Assembly (NCBI GenBank): GCA_947489085.1 | Contig: CANLCJ010000008.1 | Span: 43,481-107,480, forward strand | Reading direction: 5' to 3' | From: an uncultured Flavobacteriaceae bacterium | GTDB lineage: Bacteria > Bacteroidota > Bacteroidia > Flavobacteriales > Flavobacteriaceae | DNA length: 64,000 nucleotides | In this document: one piece after another, positions 56,191-63,246 of the stretch | How the letters are laid out: each line of letters starts with the position of its first letter | Position numbering within the stretch: the first letter of the stretch is position 1 | Notes under the pieces: model-generated | What the model was told of the DNA's origin: nothing | Databases searched by the model: none | What the model saw: only the letters and a program-made list of their open reading frames with translations | Translations under genes and position numbers: made by a program

Positions 56191-57582
56191 ATGAAAAATA
56201 AACTAAGAGGGAAGGATCTCATACAATTAGGTTTCCCTAAAAATAACAGTATCAATATCGCCTTAGGGCAAATGAATAGATACCGAAAACGAGAGAAGAA
56301 AGAACGGGTTTTAGAAGAAGCAAAAGACGTATTGCTACACCCAGAACAGTATAAAGGTCATGCCATTTGGGGAAAAGTTGCAGAAAGCTTGGTAAAGCCC
56401 GTTGCTGTGAGAATGCAGCAATTAAAACAAACACGAGCACCGTTTCGTATTTATGGGGAGAATGAGATAGATGCCCAAGCCAAATACCAGTTGTACGATG
56501 CTTTAAAATTGCCAATAGCAGTTGCAGGGGCTCTAATGCCAGATGCGCATACAGGTTATGGTTTACCTATAGGAGGGGTTTTAGCAACAGACAATGCGGT
56601 AATTCCTTATGGGGTTGGTGTGGATATAGGATGCAGAATGTGCTTAACAATTTACCCTGTAAAAAGCTCTTATTTAAAAGGGAAACAGCATCAGTTGGAG
56701 GCTATTTTGTCCAATCACACCAAATTTGGGATGTATGAAACCCACGATAAAAAGCACGACCATGCTGTGTTTGAACAGCCAGAATTTAATGACATACCAT
56801 TGTTAAAAAGGCTAAAAGTAAAAGCGTTTAAGCAATTAGGAACTTCTGGAGGTGGTAATCATTTTGTAGAATTTGGAGCAGTTGCTATTACAGACGAAAA
56901 CAACCCATGGCAACTTAAAACAGGAACGTATATAGGGGTGTTGTCGCACAGCGGATCTCGAGGTTTAGGCGCTAATATCGCAAAACATTACACGTATTTG
57001 GCAGCAAAACAATGTCCGTTGCCAAAACATGTACAATGTTTAGCCTGGTTGGATATGAATACCCACGATGGACAAGAGTATTGGTTGGCGATGAATTTAG
57101 CGGGCGACTATGCCAAGGCATGCCACGACGATATCCATTACCGTATTGGAAAGTTATTAGGAGCTAAAGCAATCGCAAAGATTGAGAACCATCACAATTT
57201 TGCGTGGAAAGAGACGGTAAACGGGCAGGACTGTATTGTGCATCGTAAAGGCGCAACACCAGCAGCTAAAGGCGCTTTGGGGATTATTCCTGGGTCTATG
57301 ACAGCGCCAGGTTATATTGTAAAAGGGCTGGGCAATGCCGAAAGTTTAAACTCTGCATCTCATGGTGCAGGACGTTTACATTCGCGCCGAAAATGTAAAG
57401 AGAAGTTTACCAAAAGTGAGATTAAAAAACAATTAAAACAACATGAGGTCACGCTAATTGGCGGCGGTGTAGATGAAGCGCCTATGGCCTATAAAGACAT
57501 TACTAAAGTTATGCGTAACCAGCAAGAACTGGTAGAAGTCTTAGGCACATTTACACCAAAAATTGTGAGGATGGATCGCTAA
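56191..57582 (+). CDS. rtcB: RtcB RNA ligase (RtcB2-type, PrfH-linked)
   Basis: Joins RNA 2',3'-cyclic phosphate or 3'-phosphate ends to 5'-OH ends using GTP and Mn2+. All key residues are present: Asp145 and Cys148 in GVDIGCRM, His224 in GGGNHFVEFG, His253 in LSHSGSRGLG, and the guanylylated His391 in ASHGAGRLHSR. The N-terminal ~90 residues form an extra domain (KDLIQLGFPKNNSINIALGQ, quoted in one piece of twenty). That domain, together with the prfH neighbour, marks the RtcB2 branch, which reseals 16S rRNA cut at the decoding centre. The 463-aa length is full. It is intact, unlike the copy at 52.3 kb. Confidence 0.93.
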   Translation: MKNKLRGKDLIQLGFPKNNSINIALGQMNRYRKREKKERVLEEAKDVLLHPEQYKGHAIWGKVAESLVKPVAVRMQQLKQTRAPFRIYGENEIDAQAKYQLYDALKLPIAVAGALMPDAHTGYGLPIGGVLATDNAVIPYGVGVDIGCRMCLTIYPVKSSYLKGKQHQLEAILSNHTKFGMYETHDKKHDHAVFEQPEFNDIPLLKRLKVKAFKQLGTSGGGNHFVEFGAVAITDENNPWQLKTGTYIGVLSHSGSRGLGANIAKHYTYLAAKQCPLPKHVQCLAWLDMNTHDGQEYWLAMNLAGDYAKACHDDIHYRIGKLLGAKAIAKIENHHNFAWKETVNGQDCIVHRKGATPAAKGALGIIPGSMTAPGYIVKGLGNAESLNSASHGAGRLHSRRKCKEKFTKSEIKKQLKQHEVTLIGGGVDEAPMAYKDITKVMRNQQELVEVLGTFTPKIVRMDR

Positions 57583-57604
57583 TAAAACAGGGAAGTAGTA
57601 AAGG

Positions 57605-57684
57605 TGTTGGGCGTTACCCAAAGGGTCGGGCTTTCGGCAGTCGCACTCTGCGAGGCGCTCCAACAAAGCCTCAATCCCTAACGC
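57605..57684 (+). repeat. REP-like palindromic intergenic element
   Basis: The motif GTTGGGCGTTACCC, then AAGGGTCGGGCTTTC, an inner stem TCGCA/TGCGA (57641-57645, 57649-57653) and an end AATCCCTAACGC. The outer GCGTTA (57611-57616) pairs with TAACGC (57679-57684). This GC-rich pattern of GGGCGTT...GGTCGGGCT...ATCCCTAACGC recurs in many Bacteroidota genomes as a dispersed intergenic repeat, to my recollection. It fills nearly the whole rtcB to nucleotidyltransferase gap. Confidence 0.6.
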
Positions 57685-57699
57685 AAAAAAAATAATAAC

Positions 57700-58254
57700 A
57701 TGAAAACAAAACATACTATAAAACGATATGGAGAATTGTGGCCAGAATATAGAATCGTATTGGGGCTACATATCCTAGAGCATTTAAAAGAATGGGTAAT
57801 TGTTTCTGAGGGTTGGGCTTGGCATTTTATGTCTAAAACTAACCATACAGAACACAAACATGCGCACGATCATAAAGATATAGATCTTTTTGTAACGCCT
57901 AAAAACAGACCCCAAGTTATGGGAATATTACAAGAGCATGGATTTAAAAAAGTGTGGACGAGATACGATTATGTACCCAATAATGAGAATTTTAAACGCT
58001 ACGAAAAAATAGACTGGTTGCCTGATGGCAGACAGATAAGAATAACAATCAATATGTTTCAAGCTGTAATTATAGATACTGTAGAAGTAGATGGTTGGAC
58101 GTTGGTAGCGCCAGATAGGTTGTTAGGATATTATGACACAGTACATTCAAGTAGTGCATGTTGGGCTGTAAAGGCAGCAAGGCAGTTGTTAGAAAAAGGG
58201 GTAGATCCAGTAGGACACCCATTATTATCACAAAATCTTTTGTTAGGGTATTGA
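57700..58254 (+). CDS. Nucleotidyltransferase-fold protein, ANT(2'')-like
   Basis: A 184-aa protein with a Pol-beta/MNT-type core. GWAWHFMS takes the place of the usual GGWA motif, and HDHKDIDLFVTP carries the D-x-D metal pair at residues ~60-66. A helix-strand unit (PQVMGILQEHGFKKVW) follows. The later DRLLGYYDTVHSSSACWAVKA and the size resemble aminoglycoside 2''-adenylyltransferase relatives. The His-rich insertion NHTEHKHAHDHKD is unusual. Between rtcB and prfH an RNA or ribosome substrate is more plausible than an antibiotic, but this is inference. Confidence 0.7.
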   Translation: MKTKHTIKRYGELWPEYRIVLGLHILEHLKEWVIVSEGWAWHFMSKTNHTEHKHAHDHKDIDLFVTPKNRPQVMGILQEHGFKKVWTRYDYVPNNENFKRYEKIDWLPDGRQIRITINMFQAVIIDTVEVDGWTLVAPDRLLGYYDTVHSSSACWAVKAARQLLEKGVDPVGHPLLSQNLLLGY

Positions 58255-58297
58255 CTAGGTATCCTATAAAGACTATGAAATTAAAAACACAAAAATT

Positions 58298-58993
58298 TTG
58301 AATACAAAAATTATACAAATAAGCTCAGGAAAGGGGCCTGTTGAATGTTGTTGGGTTGTAGCCCAGGTGCTAAAGCTATTTATAGAGGCGCTTAAGGGAG
58401 CAAATATTAAATACACGCTTTTAGATAGTGTGCCAGGTGTAGAAAACAGAACGCTACAATCCGCAACACTTCAATTACAAGGAGAGGCTTTAGAGGCGTT
58501 CTTAAAAGTATGGTTAGGAACAATACAATGGATAGGGCAGTCCTCTTTTCGAAAATTCCATAAACGTAAAAATTGGTTTATTGGTATTTATGAAATTAAA
58601 GCACAAGCAGAAATTGCTTTAAAAGAAAAAGAGATTAGTTTTCAGGCTATTAGAAGTTCTGGTCCAGGCGGACAGCATGTTAACAAAGTAAGTTCGGCCA
58701 TACGCGCAACACATAAGCAAACAGGTTTGCAGGTCTTGGTTATGGATAGCAGGTCGCAACATCAAAACAAAAAAAATGCTATAAAACGGCTGCAAGATAA
58801 AGTGGCGGCATATAATCAAGAGCAGTTAAAAGTTACTGTGCAAGCACAATGGCAAAACCACCTCCATGTGGAGCGCGGCAATCCTACACGTGTATTTACA
58901 GGCTCAGATTTTAAAACCAAAAACACAACTAAAAGTTACAAAAAGAAACGACAAGCATTAAAACATAAATTAAAACAAGATTCATGGGATTAA
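58298..58993 (+). CDS. prfH: Peptide chain release factor homologue PrfH
   Basis: A release-factor paralogue lacking the codon-recognition domain, used with RtcB2 to free peptides from ribosomes with a damaged decoding centre. The N-terminus IQISSGKGPVECC is typical of PrfH, and the peptidyl-tRNA hydrolysis motif GGQ is at residues 124-126 (SSGPGGQHVNKV). The C-terminus is Lys-rich. The start is TTG 58298, the only candidate matching family N-termini. The stop of an 8-codon upstream ORF (58275-58301) overlaps this TTG. The TPR gene begins inside its last codons. Confidence 0.92.
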   Translation: MNTKIIQISSGKGPVECCWVVAQVLKLFIEALKGANIKYTLLDSVPGVENRTLQSATLQLQGEALEAFLKVWLGTIQWIGQSSFRKFHKRKNWFIGIYEIKAQAEIALKEKEISFQAIRSSGPGGQHVNKVSSAIRATHKQTGLQVLVMDSRSQHQNKKNAIKRLQDKVAAYNQEQLKVTVQAQWQNHLHVERGNPTRVFTGSDFKTKNTTKSYKKKRQALKHKLKQDSWD

Positions 58994-59544
58994 CAGTAGC
59001 AGATTGTTATTATTTAAAGGCAAAGGCAGCAGCTAATGACTATTGCGGCGATTGGAACGAGGTTTGCGAGGCTTTAAACTACGCCTTGTCTTACGACGAC
59101 GCACATTGCGCTTCCCTTTGTTTATTGGGAGAAATATATGCCAAACATTTGGCTATGCCAGAAAACGCCTTTGCGTGTTTCGATAGGGTCATTGCCATAG
59201 ATGCTCATTACGTAGAGGTGTATCCTGTTTATATAAAATATCTTATATGGAATGCCAATACGGTAAAGGCAAAAACAGTTTTAGATTTTGCTAAAACATT
59301 AGCAGCTTCAGATATGGCAGAATTATATAGATTACAGGCCCACATTGCTGAGGTGAAAGGCAAATATAAAACAAGTTTAAAGCACTTAAAAACGGCTAAA
59401 CGCCACTGCTATAACGATTATTTTTATGAAATTATAGAAGAGGAACAAAAACGCATTCAAAAGAAATTAAAATTAGATAAGAAACGCAGCAAGCAAAAAA
59501 CATCTAAAAAGAAAAAGAAACCTAAAAAGACCAGAAAGAAGTAA
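58984..59544 (+). CDS. TPR protein with Lys-rich tail
   Basis: A 186-aa cytoplasmic protein with about three tetratricopeptide-like repeats (residues ~5-140: DWNEVCEALNYALSYDDAHC, then ENAFACFDRVIAIDAHYVEV and SLKHLKTAKRHCY). The last ~35 residues are almost only Lys/Arg/Gln/Ser (for example KKRSKQKTSKKKKKPKK), a likely rRNA or ribosome contact. It overlaps prfH by 10 bp, so the two are translationally coupled. That makes it a probable partner of PrfH or RtcB. No family name is known to me. Confidence 0.75.
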   Translation: MGLTVADCYYLKAKAAANDYCGDWNEVCEALNYALSYDDAHCASLCLLGEIYAKHLAMPENAFACFDRVIAIDAHYVEVYPVYIKYLIWNANTVKAKTVLDFAKTLAASDMAELYRLQAHIAEVKGKYKTSLKHLKTAKRHCYNDYFYEIIEEEQKRIQKKLKLDKKRSKQKTSKKKKKPKKTRKK

Positions 59545-59712
59545 TGGTATATGGTTATAGAGGGCATGCAAATTATTACCCAGATTAAAAAACATGAAGT
59601 TAAGAACAATTTATTTTGGTGGCACATAATCTGATGGAGAAGATGTTTAAAAAAAGGTCAATTTTACTCATAAAATTGAGCGGTAATTCTATGAAAAACG
59701 TAAGAAATAAAT

Positions 59713-59720
59713 TAGATTTG
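59713..59720 (+). promoter_or_regulatory. -7 element for the T6SS effector cassette
   Basis: TAGATTTG fits TAnnTTTG, 55 nt before the TssD ATG at 59776. No clear -33. Confidence 0.45.
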
Positions 59721-59775
59721 AAAACCTATTAAAGCACCAATATATTATTGAAATCTTGTAGAACAACTATCAAAA

Positions 59776-60498
59776 ATGAATGCTGAACTACACTTTTTAG
59801 GTCTTGATATAGACCTTTTTTATGTTGATACAGTCTATAAAAAAGGCTACAATAGATATAAAGGTTTCCCAACACTTTATAATGAAGGGGGGCTATTGTA
59901 CTTTGAATTTCCTTATGGCGAATCTCATGAGAGACTTTTAGAGCGTATGGTAACTATTGATTATGAACTTTATAAAAGAGGCTATCCATTAGATGAAGGT
60001 AAAGTTGTTCATTATGATGCAAATGGAGATATTTTAAAAAAGTGGCAATTTAAGGATGCCGTTATTGTATATTACAAAGTAACTTTTGATGCTAACGGAG
60101 GGGGAATGACGGTAAGAATGCTTATATCTCCTGCAATACAAGACTACGGCTGTAAAATTCATAGGTCATGGCACGTAACACCTATTGAAGAAGAAACACA
60201 TAAAACTCCTGTATATGCTTCCGAAGACAACAGTAAAAAAATACTTGATTTTTATTATACAGACAAAGAAGGAAGCCGAGATGCAAAATTAACTTTTGGA
60301 GATGAGGCATATTTAGTTTTAGAAACAAAAAACATGACTGGAGAGATTGTAGATTTAAAGCTTGATACTAAAGTTATTGATTTTCTTCATAACGATAAGC
60401 GTATTAAAGATGATACTATCAAAGATTATCAGGTTAAATCTGATACAGATAAAATTCCCGTTAAGGTAATTCCCGAAGATTATGAAGAATTAGACTAA
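59776..60498 (+). CDS. tssD: T6SS tube protein TssD (Hcp) with C-terminal extension
   Basis: Residues ~1-135 resemble TssD of Bacteroidota T6SS subtype iii: LLYFEFPYGESHERLLERMV, then KVVHYDANGDILKKWQFKDA (quoted as one run of twenty) and GGGMTVRMLISPAIQ with a closing HRSWHV. Ordinary TssD ends about here. This protein continues for ~105 residues, including KLTFGDEAYLVLETKNMTGE and an acidic end. It is probably a specialised tube subunit that docks or carries the effectors encoded next. The following gene begins 4 bp after its stop. Confidence 0.78.
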   Translation: MNAELHFLGLDIDLFYVDTVYKKGYNRYKGFPTLYNEGGLLYFEFPYGESHERLLERMVTIDYELYKRGYPLDEGKVVHYDANGDILKKWQFKDAVIVYYKVTFDANGGGMTVRMLISPAIQDYGCKIHRSWHVTPIEEETHKTPVYASEDNSKKILDFYYTDKEGSRDAKLTFGDEAYLVLETKNMTGEIVDLKLDTKVIDFLHNDKRIKDDTIKDYQVKSDTDKIPVKVIPEDYEELD

Positions 60499-60502
60499 AA
60501 TT

Positions 60503-61072
60503 ATGAGCAGTATATCAGAAAATCATAAAGAGTCGGGATTTACGCACGTAAACAATGAAGGTACTTTATTAACACAACTCAAACACGAGTTTATTAATGT
60601 TGGTGACACCATAGCGCGAGTAAAGTATAGTACTTCGGCAAGAGTAACAGAAATGGGGACTATAATTGTTTGTCAGTTCAAACAGGAAATATCATCGAGA
60701 GCAAATGAGGTGTATTTTTTTAGCAATGATACAGCATTTTTTGAAGGAATTGTAAGCGAAGCAAAGCAAGCTTTTGAAGGGGTTGATTTCGACAAACTAA
60801 ACTCCATTAAAGCAATATCAAAGCAAGTCATTATAACTCCTTTAGTGTGGGAAAACAACAGCCGTTATGATAGTCAAGAACACGGAGGCAAGCCTATAAC
60901 TTGGGGAAAATGGGGAGGAGATACAGAAACTACATTAGAACATTTAAAAACAAATCAAAAAGAAGAAAAATTCTTCAAGTGTCTTGAAAATGTTGTTTTG
61001 CTTGCAAGTGGAAAATACAAGAAGCCAAAAAAGAGTAGATTGTCAATACTCTTGAATAAGATATTCAAATGA
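60503..61072 (+). CDS. Adaptor-domain protein of the T6SS cassette (short paralogue)
   Basis: A 189-aa protein. Residues ~20-100 (LLTQLKHEFINVGDTIARVK, then FKQEISSRANEV and AKQAFEGVDFDKL) are clearly homologous to residues ~45-135 of the next protein. Instead of the pre-toxin and nuclease domains it ends after a helix (LENVVLLASGK) with a basic tail KKPKKSRLSILLNKIF. It may be an effector stripped of its toxin, an adaptor, or a very small toxin. Its last four bases overlap the start of the next gene. Confidence 0.65.
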   Translation: MSSISENHKESGFTHVNNEGTLLTQLKHEFINVGDTIARVKYSTSARVTEMGTIIVCQFKQEISSRANEVYFFSNDTAFFEGIVSEAKQAFEGVDFDKLNSIKAISKQVIITPLVWENNSRYDSQEHGGKPITWGKWGGDTETTLEHLKTNQKEEKFFKCLENVVLLASGKYKKPKKSRLSILLNKIFK

Positions 61073-61680
61073 GTAAAAATATATTTCAGGTCATATACAA
61101 TGGCAAAGTAGAAAAAAATACAGCCATCCCTATGCAAGACATAGATAGGGAAATTAAAGACCAAAAGAAGGGAACTAATATTGTTCGTGTTAACGAAGCA
61201 GGTACTGCATTAATGCAGGTTAAGCACGAGTTTGTTAACGTGGGTGAGAGTATTGCTCAAATAAAGTATAATACGGCTGCCTCTGTTACAGAGCGAGGAA
61301 CCGTTGTGGTTAGTCAGTTTAAACAAGAAATATCATCACGAGGAGAAGAAGTATGGTATTATAAAAATTCTCATGGCACATTTGAAGGTACTTTAGAGGA
61401 AGCCCAATTGGCATTCCCTGATGTCGATTTTTCAGAACTAAAACAGCCTGAAATTAAGACGGTAATGATTGAGGGACAACCAATGCCAATTCTTCCTGCA
61501 ACAAAGCCTGTAGAGTGGAAAACCGTAAATGAGTATGACGGAGAAAAAACAGGTAAACCAACCACTTGGGAGAAATGGGCAGATGCTACACAAACAGCTT
61601 TAGATATTGTTGGCATGATTCCTGCCGTGGGCGAAATAGCCAGACTGTATAAATGGTGTTATCTCTTTAGCAAGAGGTAA
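61069..61680 (+). CDS. Frameshifted T6SS effector, N-terminal part
   Basis: The adaptor domain (~45-135: LMQVKHEFVNVGESIAQIK, FKQEISSRGEEVW) is followed by a linker and the beginning of a pre-toxin helix pair, DIVGMIPAVGEIA. The frame then leaves homology (RLYKWCYLFSKR) and stops at 61678-61680. Skipping one base near 61642 continues as DCINGVISLARGNYADAALS, the usual pre-toxin sequence, into the next ORF. The gene is thus 61069-62188 with a single-base insertion, about 373 aa if restored. A sequencing error, decay or recoding are all possible. Confidence 0.7.
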   Translation: MSKNIFQVIYNGKVEKNTAIPMQDIDREIKDQKKGTNIVRVNEAGTALMQVKHEFVNVGESIAQIKYNTAASVTERGTVVVSQFKQEISSRGEEVWYYKNSHGTFEGTLEEAQLAFPDVDFSELKQPEIKTVMIEGQPMPILPATKPVEWKTVNEYDGEKTGKPTTWEKWADATQTALDIVGMIPAVGEIARLYKWCYLFSKR

Positions 61681-61711
61681 TTACGCAGATGCTGCATTAA
61701 GTTTTGCATCA

Positions 61712-62188
61712 ATGCTCCCTTTTGTCGGAAACATTGTTGCTATTGGAAAAGGAATAAAAAAAACGAAAAAAGTAACAGAGGCCACAAAAACATTTGAAGG
61801 GGTTTATGATTTGGTAGTTAAAACCGGGGATGATGTAACAGGCTATGTTGGGCAATCAAAAGATGTTTTTAAAAGAATTACACAACATTTTAAACCAAAA
61901 AAAGGGAAACTAAATCAGACCATATTACAGAAAGGCTCTACCACATATAAAATGGTAGGCTCTACAAAAGAACAAAGAGAAATTTATGAGCAATTTATAA
62001 TTTTAGAAAAATACGGAGGACAAATTAATCCTAAAAAGAATCCTTTGGCGAAGTTGTTAAATAAAGTCAACCCCTATGGCGGGCGTTCTAATTTAAAAAC
62101 TCCACAAGGAAGAAAGAAATTTAAGGAAAAGGCTTTGGAAATTGCCAAAGAATATGATTTGCCGACAAAATTTGACCCAACATTTTAA
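61712..62188 (+). CDS. Frameshifted T6SS effector, C-terminal GIY-YIG nuclease part
   Basis: Continuation of the preceding gene in the +1 frame. It opens with the end of the pre-toxin segment (MLPFVGNIVAIGKGIKK). Then comes a GIY-YIG nuclease-like domain: GVYDLVV (strand 1), GYVGQSKDVFKRITQHF (strand 2 with the catalytic Arg in KRITQH), then EIYEQFIILEKYGG with a candidate catalytic Glu and a basic C-terminus. The likely action is DNA cleavage in a rival cell. As a separate ORF it would begin at ATG 61712, in the middle of a domain, so it is not an independent gene. Confidence 0.7.
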   Translation: MLPFVGNIVAIGKGIKKTKKVTEATKTFEGVYDLVVKTGDDVTGYVGQSKDVFKRITQHFKPKKGKLNQTILQKGSTTYKMVGSTKEQREIYEQFIILEKYGGQINPKKNPLAKLLNKVNPYGGRSNLKTPQGRKKFKEKALEIAKEYDLPTKFDPTF

Positions 62189-62204
62189 AAAGAATAATTC
62201 AGAT

Positions 62205-63077
62205 ATGCATATTACAAGATTACCTTGGGGAGATAGAATTGATTTAAAAGAAGATTCAGACTTAAAAAAAGCACGCAAGCTTTTCGATACAGGAAAATAT
62301 GGATTAAACTTTACACCATTAACAGAAATTAACAATCCTGTTTTTTTTGAAAAATTTTTAACTCATTTTCAAGATATAGAGCATTTTAATTTTTCGGCTT
62401 GGGGAGATGGTGTTAGCTATGATTTTTTGTATAAAATGTCTAATTTAAGAAGATTAGATTTAGATGTTTTATACCCTATTGACTTTCAAAAGTTATCCAA
62501 ACTAACGGAGTTAATCTTTATGTGGAATAAAAAATTAATAACTAATTTTGATAAATTGCAAAACCTTGAACATTTAACCATTTCAGAGTTTAATGAAAAA
62601 GATTTAACAAAAATTAGCGCATTGACAAACCTCAAAAGTTTGAGTTTCAAAACTGCAAAAATAAAATCTTTAAAAGGCATTGAGGCACTAACCAATTTAA
62701 AATGCCTTTCTTTTGGAGGGGTTCGCAGTCTTACAGATATTTCAGATATAACGACATTACAAAACTTAAAATTTTTGGAGTTTGATATTTGTTGGAAACT
62801 TCAAGATTTTAGTCCCATTAGCGAATTAAAAGAATTGGAAGTTTTAGAGTTAATGGATTGTAAAAATTTAGCCTCTATTAAGTTTGTAAAAGAGATGCCT
62901 AAATTGGTGCAATTATCTACTTTAGGCACAACAATTATCAATGATTTTGACACAACACCTGCAAAAGATATTCCCATTTATTTTGGCAGCAGAGCATCAA
63001 GTAAATATAATCAAGAGTATCCTGAAAAAGAGATACGAGAAGGACAAAAAACTTGGAGTTTGTTTTTAAAAAATTGA
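62205..63077 (+). CDS. Leucine-rich-repeat protein, probable immunity protein 1
   Basis: A 290-aa cytoplasmic LRR protein with no signal peptide. The N-terminal ~85 residues (for example DSDLKKARKLFDTGKYGLNF) are a non-repeat cap. From ~90 on there are about seven repeats such as LTNLKSLSFKTAKIKSLKGI. The start is ATG 62205 (MHITRLPWGDRI), 16 bp after the nuclease stop; the frame is open further upstream but would overlap the toxin gene. The position right after a toxin gene suggests an immunity role. Its 3' half is repeated almost identically in the next gene. Confidence 0.75.
   Translation: MHITRLPWGDRIDLKEDSDLKKARKLFDTGKYGLNFTPLTEINNPVFFEKFLTHFQDIEHFNFSAWGDGVSYDFLYKMSNLRRLDLDVLYPIDFQKLSKLTELIFMWNKKLITNFDKLQNLEHLTISEFNEKDLTKISALTNLKSLSFKTAKIKSLKGIEALTNLKCLSFGGVRSLTDISDITTLQNLKFLEFDICWKLQDFSPISELKELEVLELMDCKNLASIKFVKEMPKLVQLSTLGTTIINDFDTTPAKDIPIYFGSRASSKYNQEYPEKEIREGQKTWSLFLKN
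62561..62985 (+). repeat. 425-bp near-identical repeat, copy 1
   Basis: Aligned by eye without gaps to 63576-64000 at a constant offset of 1015 bp, with about nine mismatches (roughly 98% identity). Left of 62561 the two genes diverge quickly. The right limit is unknown because the window ends inside copy 2. Confidence 0.9.
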
Positions 63078-63246
63078 ATGGGGTAAATTTTATTCCTAAT
63101 TTTTTTAATTCCGTTCTGCTAATTTAAAATTAGCCAAATAATCATAGTCGACATTACTTACTTTTCGACTTTCATATTTGTCTCTACTATCTAAAAAATT
63201 AACATATTTGCTCATATAGTTTTTTATTGAGGTAAGATTTTTAAGA

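Noticed and set aside
57605..57684. tRNA-like or structured RNA gene
   Set aside because: The GC-rich stems do not form a cloverleaf, and the sequence fits a dispersed REP-like repeat better.
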